In this document: piece by piece, positions 32,866 through 40,391 of the stretch
Layout of the letters: each line of letters opens with the position of its first letter
Numbering within the stretch: position 1 is the first letter of the stretch
Assembly: GCA_025363205.1 (NCBI GenBank)
Contig: JANYEI010000130.1
Coordinates: 1 to 49,161 of the forward strand
DNA length: 49,161 bases
Reading direction: 5' to 3'
DNA from: Frigoribacterium sp.
GTDB lineage: Bacteria > Actinomycetota > Actinomycetes > Actinomycetales > Microbacteriaceae
Translations under genes and position numbers: made by a program
The notes under the pieces: generated by a model
Told to the model about the DNA's origin: nothing
The model's database searches: none
Seen by the model: only the letters and a program-made list of their open reading frames with translations

Positions 32866-33417
32866 GTGAGTACAACCTTCCCCCGCATCCGCAAGTCTCG
32901 CCGCGGCTATAGCGTCGACCAGGTCGAGGACTTCCTCGAAGAAGCGCGTCGTGCCTACTCCGCGGATTCGGTCGAGCCCGCGGTAGTGAACGCGACAAAC
33001 ATCCGCCGGATGGCTTTCTCGCTGGAGAAGGGTGGCTATTCGCCTGCCCATGTGGATGCGGCACTGGAGCGACTGGAAGATGCGTTCGCCAGTCGAGAGC
33101 GGGAGCGCGTCATCCAGCTGAGCGGTGACGAGGCGTGGTATGCCGAGGCCCGCAGCATCGCTCGTGACATCCTTGAGCGTCTCGCACGACCGGTCGGCCA
33201 CCGCTTCGACCGAGCCGGCTTCCTGAGCAATGGTTATCATCGCAGAGACGTGGACGCCTTCGCGTCGCGCCTCACGAATTATTTCCAGGATGGCCGGCCG
33301 ATGAGTATCGACGAGGTGCGCACGGTGGCATTCCGGTCACAGAAAGGCGGCTATCGAGAGGCCCAGGTCGACCTGCTTCTCGATGCGGTCATCACGGTGA
33401 TGCTGGCGGTTCGCTGA
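32866..33417 (+). CDS. DivIVA-domain repeat protein
   Basis: The 183-residue protein contains four short DivIVA-like modules with the pattern GY-x4-VD-x2-L: RRGYSVDQVEDFLEEA, KGGYSPAHVDAALERL, SNGYHRRDVDAFASRL and KGGYREAQVDLLLDAV. Modules 1-2 and 3-4 form a duplicated pair, each with an IRRMAF- or VRTVAF-like linker. Such modules sense membrane curvature or bind polar-growth proteins in actinobacteria. It lies 35 bases after cdsA, starts at GTG and has no membrane segment. The coiled-coil protein at 36312-38297 begins with a related module. Confidence 0.85.
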   Translation: MSTTFPRIRKSRRGYSVDQVEDFLEEARRAYSADSVEPAVVNATNIRRMAFSLEKGGYSPAHVDAALERLEDAFASRERERVIQLSGDEAWYAEARSIARDILERLARPVGHRFDRAGFLSNGYHRRDVDAFASRLTNYFQDGRPMSIDEVRTVAFRSQKGGYREAQVDLLLDAVITVMLAVR

Positions 33418-33448
33418 CAGCGGATGGGCTTTTGGGTGCCACTTCGGC

Positions 33449-33454
33449 TAGGCT
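33449..33454 (+). promoter_or_regulatory. Candidate -10 box (TAGGCT) for the transglycosylase-like gene
   Basis: TAGGCT lies nine bases before the ATG at 33464. There is no ribosome site in between. Confidence 0.45.
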
Positions 33455-33463
33455 CTTTCACCT

Positions 33464-34105
33464 ATGGGTAGGCGAGTGCAGGATCTCTCGCCCCAGGTCG
33501 CATCACGCGAAGCCGGGGTTGCCGCTCGGGGGCACCACCCGCGGACACGACGCGTGCTTCCCATCTTCTCGTTCCTCTCCGCAGCAGGTCTTGTGCTTGT
33601 GCTCATGATCGCTCCCAACCAGGTGCAAAATTCATTTGCTGATACCCGGGCTGCAGAGGGCAAAGTGCAGACTTTGGCCATCGGTGGGGTGGCCTCTGCG
33701 GCCGTAGTACGCGATAACTACCAAGTGACCGAGAAGAAGAAACCCCCCGTGGTCGTTGTCGCGGCTGTGCGGAGCGCGGGAGCCCCTGCTGTCGGCACAC
33801 CGGATCCAGGTTCCGCTCAAGCCATCGGGCACGACATGGTGATCGCTCGCGGATGGGGTGAAGACCAATTTGCCTGCCTGGTTGCGCTGTTCAATCGCGA
33901 GTCGGGCTGGAATGTGTACGCGGCCAATCCCAGTGGCGCCTACGGCATCCCCCAAGCCCTCCCCGGATCTAAAATGGCAACGGCTGGCGCCGACTGGGCC
34001 ACCAATCCCGCCACGCAGATCAGCTGGGGGTTGGGCTACATCGCTGCGCGCTACGGCACCCCGTGTGGCGCCTGGGGGCACAGCCAGTCCGCCGGCTGGT
34101 ACTAA
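33464..34105 (+). CDS. Secreted/anchored lytic-transglycosylase-like protein
   Basis: The 213-residue protein has a basic N-terminus, a single hydrophobic segment (LPIFSFLSAAGLVLVLMIAP, about residues 28-47), a linker, and a C-terminal domain. The domain shows CLVALFNRESGWNVYA and PSGAYGIPQALPGSKMA, then GLGYIAARYGTPCGAWGH, the pattern of small actinobacterial SLT-like domains. The Glu in FNRESGW is the expected catalytic acid. It probably cleaves peptidoglycan outside the membrane. Confidence 0.85.
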   Translation: MGRRVQDLSPQVASREAGVAARGHHPRTRRVLPIFSFLSAAGLVLVLMIAPNQVQNSFADTRAAEGKVQTLAIGGVASAAVVRDNYQVTEKKKPPVVVVAAVRSAGAPAVGTPDPGSAQAIGHDMVIARGWGEDQFACLVALFNRESGWNVYAANPSGAYGIPQALPGSKMATAGADWATNPATQISWGLGYIAARYGTPCGAWGHSQSAGWY

Positions 34106-34145
34106 ACCCTTCGCCCTTCTGATCACTGAAGGGTTGCGTCGGCCA
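34105..34145 (+). terminator. Hairpin after the transglycosylase-like gene
   Basis: AACCCTTC (34105-34112) pairs with GAAGGGTT (34138-34145) around a 25-base loop that itself contains CCCTTC. It begins at the stop codon; there is no T-run, so it is a weak terminator candidate. Confidence 0.35.
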
Positions 34146-34162
34146 GAGCCTCCGGCACTCGT

Positions 34163-34168
34163 TAGGGT
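34163..34168 (+). promoter_or_regulatory. -10 box (TAGGGT) of a leaderless promoter
   Basis: TAGGGT, six bases (GGAAGC), then the ATG at 34175. Confidence 0.6.
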
Positions 34169-34174
34169 GGAAGC

Positions 34175-34483
34175 ATGCCCCGATCGAACCGACCCCGTGG
34201 GCCTCGTTCCGGGGCAGGCGGACCGGGCGATGATGAGGAATACGATATTTCGCGCGCTCTGCTCGGCAGCTTGCGAAGCGAGACCCGTCGCGACGGGCTC
34301 TGGAATGTGCAATCAATCGCGGCATCCTCGGCGAGCAAGGTCTATACCTGCCCGGGCTGCGGCCTCGAGATCGCGCTACGCACGCCACATATCGTGGCGT
34401 GGCGGGCCGATGGTCTGATGGGTGAGGCGGAAGACCTGGCGGCACGGCGCCACTGGCATCCGCACTGCTGGAAGATCAAATGA
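34175..34483 (+). CDS. Small zinc-ribbon-like protein, conserved in actinobacteria
   Basis: The 102-residue protein has a disordered Arg/Gly/Pro-rich start (PRSNRPRGPRSGAGGPGDD) and a C-terminal half with YTCPGCGLEI and RRHWHPHCWKI. The Cys-x2-Cys plus His/Cys cluster could bind zinc. Databases often label relatives as ATP/GTP-binding protein, but I see no nucleotide-binding motif. Its function is unknown. The stop overlaps the start of the alpha/beta hydrolase (ATGA), so they are co-translated. Confidence 0.8.
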   Translation: MPRSNRPRGPRSGAGGPGDDEEYDISRALLGSLRSETRRDGLWNVQSIAASSASKVYTCPGCGLEIALRTPHIVAWRADGLMGEAEDLAARRHWHPHCWKIK

Positions 34484-35211
34484 TCGCCACCGAGATCCGG
34501 GGCGGGGTCAATTTGCCCGCCCGACGGGAAGACGTGGAGCTGCACACCAGCGACGGACTCACTCTCGTTGGCGAACTCGCCCTGCCGCTCGACCGGGACC
34601 CGGTAGCGACGATCGTTGCGCTGCATCCGCTGCCCACCGCCGGTGGATTCATGGACTCGCACATCATCCGCAAGATGGCCGGTCGCTTGCCGGCCCTCGC
34701 AGACCTCGCGGTGCTGCGCTTCAACTTTCGCGGCGTCTCCTCGCCGCGGGGCAGCTCCGGCGGTTCGTTCGGCGAGGGCGTCGATGAGAAGCACGATCTC
34801 GCCGCCGCGATGGACCTGGTGGCGGCACGCCGGCTCCCTCATCCCTGGCTCGTCGGCTGGTCTTTCGGCACGGAAGTCGTGCTCAAATACGGCCTGGAGC
34901 ATCCGATCGACGGCGCGATTCTGCTCTCACCGCCCCTGCATCGCGCGACGGATGCGGAGATCAGTGCCTGGGCGAACAGCGGAAAGCGCCTGGTGGCCGT
35001 GATCCCCGAACTTGACGACTACCTGCGGCCAACGGAAGCCAGGCAGCGCTTTGCTGTGGTGCCGGAGATTGATCTCATGGTGGTCGATGGGGGGAAACAC
35101 CTGTGGGTGGGGGAGTCCCAGACGCGCCGCGTGCTCACCGAGGTTGTGCAGCGGCTCAACCCGGCGGCGCTTCCCCTGTCCGGAACCTGGCCGACCGCAG
35201 TGCGGGGATAG
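34480..35211 (+). CDS. Alpha/beta hydrolase
   Basis: The 243-residue protein has an alpha/beta-hydrolase core: the oxyanion region IVALHPLPTAGG, VLRFNFRGVSSPRGSSGG, the nucleophile in LVGWSFGTEVVL, and a late His in VDGGKHLWVGES. No signal peptide is visible, so it should be cytoplasmic. Its substrate is unknown; the pattern resembles the dienelactone-hydrolase-like/YcjY-type esterases. It is coupled to the upstream zinc-ribbon protein and converges with the AI-2E gene six bases away. Confidence 0.85.
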   Translation: MIATEIRGGVNLPARREDVELHTSDGLTLVGELALPLDRDPVATIVALHPLPTAGGFMDSHIIRKMAGRLPALADLAVLRFNFRGVSSPRGSSGGSFGEGVDEKHDLAAAMDLVAARRLPHPWLVGWSFGTEVVLKYGLEHPIDGAILLSPPLHRATDAEISAWANSGKRLVAVIPELDDYLRPTEARQRFAVVPEIDLMVVDGGKHLWVGESQTRRVLTEVVQRLNPAALPLSGTWPTAVRG

Positions 35212-35217
35212 TGCGGA

Positions 35218-36270
35218 TCAGAGCTCGTTCTGCCTTGGCACGATCACCTGGTCGATGATGAGAAGAACAGAGGCGGCCACCGGGATGGCGATGAGCGCCC
35301 CAAGGATGCCGAGCAGTGCGCCCCCGGCGAGAGCGGCGATCACTACGATCGCTCCCGGCACCTTCACGGCCCGGCTCATCACTCTCGGGTTGATTACGTA
35401 TGCCTCGATCTGCATGTAGATAACGTAATAAATTCCAACCCAGAGCGCCGGGCCAGGGCCGGCCAGCAGGAGAGTGCTCAGGGTGATCAGCACGCTGCCA
35501 GAAAGGGTCCCGACGAGGGGTACAAGAGCGAACAGGAACGCGATGAAGGCAAACAGGGCAGGATATTTCGCCCCGAACAGCTGTCCGATCGAAAGGAAGA
35601 TGAAGCTTGCGATGCCGTTGGCGAGGGCGATGGTGCCCTGGCCAACCACGTATCGGCCGACCGAGGCGCTGATCTGTTCCGCGAGATCGGAGAAACGTGC
35701 CCGCTTCGACGCCGGCACCAGACGATAGAGGCCGCGCTTCATACTCGACAGCGAGGCGACGAAGTAGAGAGTGAGGATCAGAATGATCACGAACCCGGTC
35801 ACGCCGCTCGCGATACCCACGCCGACCGAAAGCAGGCCTCCGCCGATCGTCGACACGTTGTTTCGCAGCCAGTTGCCGGACTGAACGATCAGGTCGTTCA
35901 ACTGGATCCAGTCCGGCAGGTTCTTCTGGGTGTTCTTGATCCAGCCCGCCCGCGAGACCGTCGAGATGAAGTCGGGGAGGCTGGAGATGAGATTGTTCAC
36001 CTGGTCTACGATCACCGGTACGACAGCGAAGATCAGTCCGACGAAGACGGCAAGGATGCCAACGAGCACGATGAGGATTGCGAGCGCGCGCGGGAATTTA
36101 TGTCGTTCGAGCCAGGAGACCGCTGGGTCGATTCCTAGGGCGAGGAACAGTGCTGCCCCGATGTAGGTGAGGATCGTCGATAACGACGCCACCGCACCAC
36201 CGATACCGACGGCGACCAGCACGCCAAGGCCGCCGAGCAGGCCAAGCCGGAAGGCGTTTTGGATCTTCAC
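35218..36270 (-). CDS. AI-2E family membrane protein
   Basis: The 350-residue protein has about eight hydrophobic segments and the family signatures ALFLALGIDPAVSWLERHKF and INPRVMSRAVKVPGAIVVI. It starts at GTG with GGGAG six bases upstream. Members include a proposed autoinducer-2 exporter and sodium/proton antiporters, so the substrate cannot be assigned. It is downstream of the long coiled-coil protein on the same strand, 41 bases apart, and may be co-transcribed with it. Confidence 0.88.
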   Translation of the reverse strand: MKIQNAFRLGLLGGLGVLVAVGIGGAVASLSTILTYIGAALFLALGIDPAVSWLERHKFPRALAILIVLVGILAVFVGLIFAVVPVIVDQVNNLISSLPDFISTVSRAGWIKNTQKNLPDWIQLNDLIVQSGNWLRNNVSTIGGGLLSVGVGIASGVTGFVIILILTLYFVASLSSMKRGLYRLVPASKRARFSDLAEQISASVGRYVVGQGTIALANGIASFIFLSIGQLFGAKYPALFAFIAFLFALVPLVGTLSGSVLITLSTLLLAGPGPALWVGIYYVIYMQIEAYVINPRVMSRAVKVPGAIVVIAALAGGALLGILGALIAIPVAASVLLIIDQVIVPRQNEL

Positions 36271-36311
36271 TGCAACTCCCGTAAGTAGTGGAAAGGCTGC
36301 CTGATCAGAGG

Positions 36312-38297
36312 CTACTTTTCGGTCGCGACCTTCTCTGCCTGTGACAGTACCGTCCGCAGGCTCTCGAAGTAACCCGCCACGGCCTCGCGCTCGATACGAA
36401 TCTGCGAGAGGCGCTCTTCGGCATCCGCGATAAGGTCAGCGGTGCGCTTCTCGGCATCTTTGATCATCGCCTTCGAGCGAGCCTCGGCGTTGGAAATAAT
36501 CTCCGCGGCCTCGGTGCCCGAGCGGTCGCGAAGCTCACGGGCATCGGCCTTGGCGTCCACGTCGATCGCGTTGGCCTCGACTCGCTTCTCGCCAGTGACG
36601 CGCACAGCATCGGCGAGCTGCGCCCGCGCTTCGTCGAGGTACTTCTGCGTTTGAGCGACCGCCTCCTGGTGCTTCGCCAGGAACTCCTTCTCGGCTTCGT
36701 CCCGGCGGGCCTTCAACTCGACGTCAAGGTCGGTGCGCGCCTGCTCCGAGTCCAGGGCCAGCCTGGTTCGTGCTTCGGCCGTATCGTGAGTCAGCGAGGC
36801 ACGGGTCTGTTCCACTTCACGGGTGACGTCGGCATGCAGCTGCTCCACTTCGCGGCCCACGTTGGTGCGCTGCTCCTCGATGTCGTGCTCAAGCCCGGCG
36901 CGAGCCGCGGTGAGCTCGGCATCGAGCTTCGTGCGGGCCTCGGTGGTGTCGTGCTGCAGTTCGGCGCGCGCGCGCTTGGACTCGAGCGCGAGCGTAGCCT
37001 TGGCTGCTTTCGCGTCCTGAGCGATGGTGGCCGCGGCCGAAGAGCGATTCTGTTGCACCTTCGCGGTCGCGGTTGCGGTCTCCTGCTCGAGAGTGGCTCG
37101 AGCGGCGACCGTCTCCTGCTCGAGCGCGTCACGGGTTAACGCGGTGTTGAGCGCATGGGCATCACGCGCAGTGGTGGTCTCCAGCAGGAGGGCGGCTCGG
37201 GCGGCCTCGGTCTCCAGCGCGAGGGCGGCTCGGTCGGCCTCGGTCTCCTGCTCGAGGGCGACGCGCGTTGCGGTGGTCTCCTGTTCGAGGGCGACGCGAG
37301 CCGCCTCGGCCTCCTGCTCGAGGGCGACGCGCGAGGTGGTGGTCTCCTGCTCTATCGTGGCGCGGGTTTCGGCTGTACGACGGGCAAGGGCGTTATGAGC
37401 ATCCGCCGTCTCGTTCTCGAGAGCCTCGCGCTTTTCGGTGCTGTCGAGTTCGGCCGCGGTGCGGGCTTCATCAATTTCCCGAGCGAGCTCTGCGCGCTGG
37501 GTCTCGGTGGACTGGGCAAGCGCGATTCGTGCCGCTTCGGTGTCGCGGTCGAGGTCGGTGCGCTGCTGTTCGGTATCGCGGGCCAAATCACCCCACTGCT
37601 TCTCGGCCTCGCTGGTGAACTCGGTGCGTCCAAGCTCGGTCTCGCGCGCAAGCGCTGCCGCGGCATCCCTTGCCTCGCTCACCTCGCGGTGGGCAACGGC
37701 CTTGAGCTCGGCAGCTTCGCGCTCGGCCTCGGCACGCACGGCGGCAGATTCGCGCTTGGCGGTAGCGCGCGCTTCTGCGGCTTCGGTGGCAACCGCGCCA
37801 CGGATCGCTGCCGCGTCGCGCAGCGCCTCCTGGGCGATGGTCTCGGCCTCGGCCCGTGTGCGCTCAAGAAGCTCAGACGCCTCCGAGTTCGCAGAGTCGA
37901 GGATGCGACCGACGGTGGCGTGCGCATCGGCCACACTCTTGTCGGCACTCTCCATCGCGTCAGTACGCAGCTTGGTGACCTCGGCCTGCACCCCGCTCCG
38001 CAGCTTCTCGGCATCAATGTCGGCCTGGCTGATGAGCCTGGTCGACTGTTCTTCGGCGACCCGGAGGGTGTTTTCGAGCTTCGTTCCGAGCCCGCTGTAG
38101 GTGGGGCTGCCGGTCTCTTCAATCTCCGCCTGCAGGTCGTCGACGGTAGCGTGAAGCCGTTTGAGCTCTTTGGCGGCCTCAGCTTTGTCGCTGTTTGCCT
38201 TGATCAGCTCACGCCGAAGGTCCTGGATCGCACTGTCAACCTCGTCGCGGTTATATCCGCGCATTGCAGTGGCAAAGGTCTCGTCGTCAGTGGCCAC
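36312..38297 (-). CDS. Long coiled-coil cytoskeletal-like protein (DivIVA/Scy-like)
   Basis: I start at GTG 38297 (MATDDETFATAMRGYNRDEV), which has GGAGA upstream. The 661-residue protein opens with a DivIVA-like module (residues about 8-30), a short coiled coil, then from residue 220 to 538 twenty-nine consecutive 11-residue repeats with the consensus T-E-x-x-R-x-x-L-x-x-E. It ends with another coiled coil (about 540-640). Hendecad repeats of this kind make right-handed or straight coiled coils, as in the Streptomyces polar proteins Scy and FilP. A scaffold role in polar growth or envelope assembly is inference. There is no membrane segment or enzymatic motif. Confidence 0.85.
   Translation of the reverse strand: MATDDETFATAMRGYNRDEVDSAIQDLRRELIKANSDKAEAAKELKRLHATVDDLQAEIEETGSPTYSGLGTKLENTLRVAEEQSTRLISQADIDAEKLRSGVQAEVTKLRTDAMESADKSVADAHATVGRILDSANSEASELLERTRAEAETIAQEALRDAAAIRGAVATEAAEARATAKRESAAVRAEAEREAAELKAVAHREVSEARDAAAALARETELGRTEFTSEAEKQWGDLARDTEQQRTDLDRDTEAARIALAQSTETQRAELAREIDEARTAAELDSTEKREALENETADAHNALARRTAETRATIEQETTTSRVALEQEAEAARVALEQETTATRVALEQETEADRAALALETEAARAALLLETTTARDAHALNTALTRDALEQETVAARATLEQETATATAKVQQNRSSAAATIAQDAKAAKATLALESKRARAELQHDTTEARTKLDAELTAARAGLEHDIEEQRTNVGREVEQLHADVTREVEQTRASLTHDTAEARTRLALDSEQARTDLDVELKARRDEAEKEFLAKHQEAVAQTQKYLDEARAQLADAVRVTGEKRVEANAIDVDAKADARELRDRSGTEAAEIISNAEARSKAMIKDAEKRTADLIADAEERLSQIRIEREAVAGYFESLRTVLSQAEKVATEK
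36684..37640 (-). repeat. 29 tandem 33-base units encoding hendecad repeats
   Basis: Each 33-base unit encodes 11 residues. Units 9-14 and 16-17 are the most alike (for example VALEQETTATR against VALEQEAEAAR), which suggests recent expansion there. The remaining units have diverged but keep Arg at position 5, Leu at 8 and Glu/Asp at 11. Confidence 0.88.
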
Positions 38298-38459
38298 GCT
38301 GTCTCCTCGTGAGTCGATTCGACCGGCCACGCACAGAAACGTGGCCGGAACCATCCGAGTTTAGCCTGAGAGGCGACGGACCTAAGGGTGCGATTCGGGG
38401 GCCACAAGGCACTGTTCACGGGGCGTGGCGGGTGACGGCGGGGAGCCTCACAGGGTCGA

Positions 38460-38465
38460 TAGGCT
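38460..38465 (+). promoter_or_regulatory. Candidate -10 box (TAGGCT) upstream of the lipobox membrane protein
   Basis: TAGGCT lies 162 bases before GTG 38628. An ATG follows it after eight bases in another frame (38474), so a leaderless upstream reading frame or a leader of about 155 bases are both possible. Confidence 0.35.
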
Positions 38466-38627
38466 ACTCTCAAATGTCTTTGCCTGTGGCCCATGACGAG
38501 TTTCCTGTCAATTTTCGGGCCTCGTGGCGCCACCCGGTATCACCCGGCATCGTTTCCGTGCTCGGGGTGGTGTCGCGGGGGAAGCCGACCGTCGGTGGCC
38601 CACGCCAACACGAGAGGAGCATGTACC

Positions 38628-40391
38628 GTGCGTTTTGTCGCCGCCATCATCAGCTTCGTCATCGCTTTCGGGCTCATCGCGTACGGTATCGCCCAGCGCA
38701 CCGTGCTCGCCGAGGCCAACAGCATCACCGCTTCGGAGACCTTCACTACCAATGCTCCCGTTACCGTCGTCAGCTCGTCGACCCTCAAGTCTCTCCCCGG
38801 CCGCCAGGAGATTCAGATCAGCGGTTCGAAGAAGATATTCGCCGCTTATGGTCGCACCGAAGACGTGATGGCATGGGTGGGCGACGCCAGCTACAACACG
38901 GTTGGTTTCAACCGTGATAATTCGTCTCTCACCACCAAGCTCACCGCAGGCAAGTCCTCGAAAGTGCCCAATCCCCAGGGTTCTGATCTTTGGCTCGACG
39001 AGTTCAGTGAGACTAACCGTCTGAATTTCACCGTCAACGTACCGGACGACATTTCTGTGATCATAGTTTCCGACGGCACGGCTGCCGCACCGAGCGATCT
39101 CTCTATCCGCTGGCCGCTCGACAACCGCACCCCCTGGTCTGGCCCGCTGATCGTCGGCGGAGTCGTGCTGTTGATCATCGGTCTTGCGCTCTACCTCTGG
39201 GGACTCGCGCACCTGCGCCGCTCCCGCGGACCTCGGCGAAAGAGTCCCAAAATGCCCAAAGTGCCCCGCCAGCGCAGCTACCGACCGCGCAAACCGAAAG
39301 CCATGGCACAAAGTGGCGGGCGTCGGTCGAACCGCCGACGCATGATCGCGATTGTGCCCGTGCTGCTGATCGGTGGGCTCTCGCTCAGTGGATGTTCTCC
39401 CAACTCCTGGCCCGACTTCATGACCGGGGCCGCTTCGGCCACTCCCACGCCGACAGCCTCGACGACCGGCGTTGCGTCAGACCAGACGCCTCCTGTGGTC
39501 ACTGTGCCCCAGTTGAAAGTGATCATCTCGAAAATTTCTGCCGTGGCGGCTAAAGCCGACGCGGATAAGGATGTCGAACTTGCGAAGACCCGCTTCGCCG
39601 GGCCAGCCCTCGACCTGCGCGCGGCCAACTACGCGATCCGCAAGGTCGACGGCACCCAGGCCGCCCTCGCCGCTATTCCCGCGGCCGCCGCCACCGTGAT
39701 CCTGCCGCAACAGACGGTCAAGTGGCCCCGCACGGTATTCACGGTCGTCGTGAACCCCACCGACAAGAAAGTGCCGCCAGTGGGGCTCATGTTGGAGCAA
39801 AAGACACCGCGCTCCGAGTACAAGGTGCAATATGCGACGGCACTCGAAGCCGGGGTGGTGCTGCCGAAGCTCGCGGCTAAGGAGGTCGGCGCGCCCCGCC
39901 TCCCTCCGGACGGCAAGCTGCTTGAGCTTGAGCCGTCGAAGATCGCTCTTGCCTATGGCGACATCCTCGAAAAGGGTCCCACGAGCGAATCGGCGAAATA
40001 TTTCGACACCTCGAACGACAAGCTGATCGGTCTGATCGGGCTCGAGTACCGAAAGTCCCTCCTGGCCGCGCTGCCCGCAAAAGCGAAAATGGAATTCGCC
40101 AACGCTGTGGGAGCCTTCGACAGCATCGCTCTCGGAAGCAACGACTCCGGAGCGATCGTCGCGGTGTACCTCAACGAATCCGTCACCGTTACCCCGACGG
40201 AAGCCGGTGCAGCCGTGAATACGGAGGGGCAGGTGAAAACCCTTTCGGGCGTCACCGGTTCCACCAAAGGCACCATCGCCGTCTACGGTGACCAGTTGTT
40301 GTTTTACGTACCGAGTGCGCAAAGCAAATCTCAGAAGATCTCGCTACTCGGTTTCGCGACCGGTCTCACCTCGGCTAAGGAGCTCCCGTGA
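38628..40391 (+). CDS. Multi-pass membrane protein with an internal lipobox; function unknown
   Basis: I start at GTG 38628 (reading RFVAAIISFVIAFGLIAYG), with AGGAGC upstream. The 587-residue protein has helix 1 (about residues 3-25), a beta-rich outer domain, helix 2 (about 165-188) and a very basic linker. A third segment, RRMIAIVPVLLIGGLSLSGC, looks exactly like a lipoprotein signal ending at Cys256. A second outer domain (about 290-587) follows. Either one polypeptide spans the membrane three times or an in-frame ATG (39303) makes a separate lipoprotein. No family is recognised. It is coupled by a GTGA overlap to the thioredoxin-like/TPR gene. Confidence 0.75.
   Translation: MRFVAAIISFVIAFGLIAYGIAQRTVLAEANSITASETFTTNAPVTVVSSSTLKSLPGRQEIQISGSKKIFAAYGRTEDVMAWVGDASYNTVGFNRDNSSLTTKLTAGKSSKVPNPQGSDLWLDEFSETNRLNFTVNVPDDISVIIVSDGTAAAPSDLSIRWPLDNRTPWSGPLIVGGVVLLIIGLALYLWGLAHLRRSRGPRRKSPKMPKVPRQRSYRPRKPKAMAQSGGRRSNRRRMIAIVPVLLIGGLSLSGCSPNSWPDFMTGAASATPTPTASTTGVASDQTPPVVTVPQLKVIISKISAVAAKADADKDVELAKTRFAGPALDLRAANYAIRKVDGTQAALAAIPAAAATVILPQQTVKWPRTVFTVVVNPTDKKVPPVGLMLEQKTPRSEYKVQYATALEAGVVLPKLAAKEVGAPRLPPDGKLLELEPSKIALAYGDILEKGPTSESAKYFDTSNDKLIGLIGLEYRKSLLAALPAKAKMEFANAVGAFDSIALGSNDSGAIVAVYLNESVTVTPTEAGAAVNTEGQVKTLSGVTGSTKGTIAVYGDQLLFYVPSAQSKSQKISLLGFATGLTSAKELP

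Noticed and set aside
36684-37640. CRISPR-like periodicity
   Set aside because: The 33-base units are contiguous and coding, with no spacers.
37155-38312. A 385-codon plus-strand frame antisense to the coiled-coil gene
   Set aside because: Repetitive Gly/Leu-rich translation caused by the 33-base repeat read backwards; no start signal.
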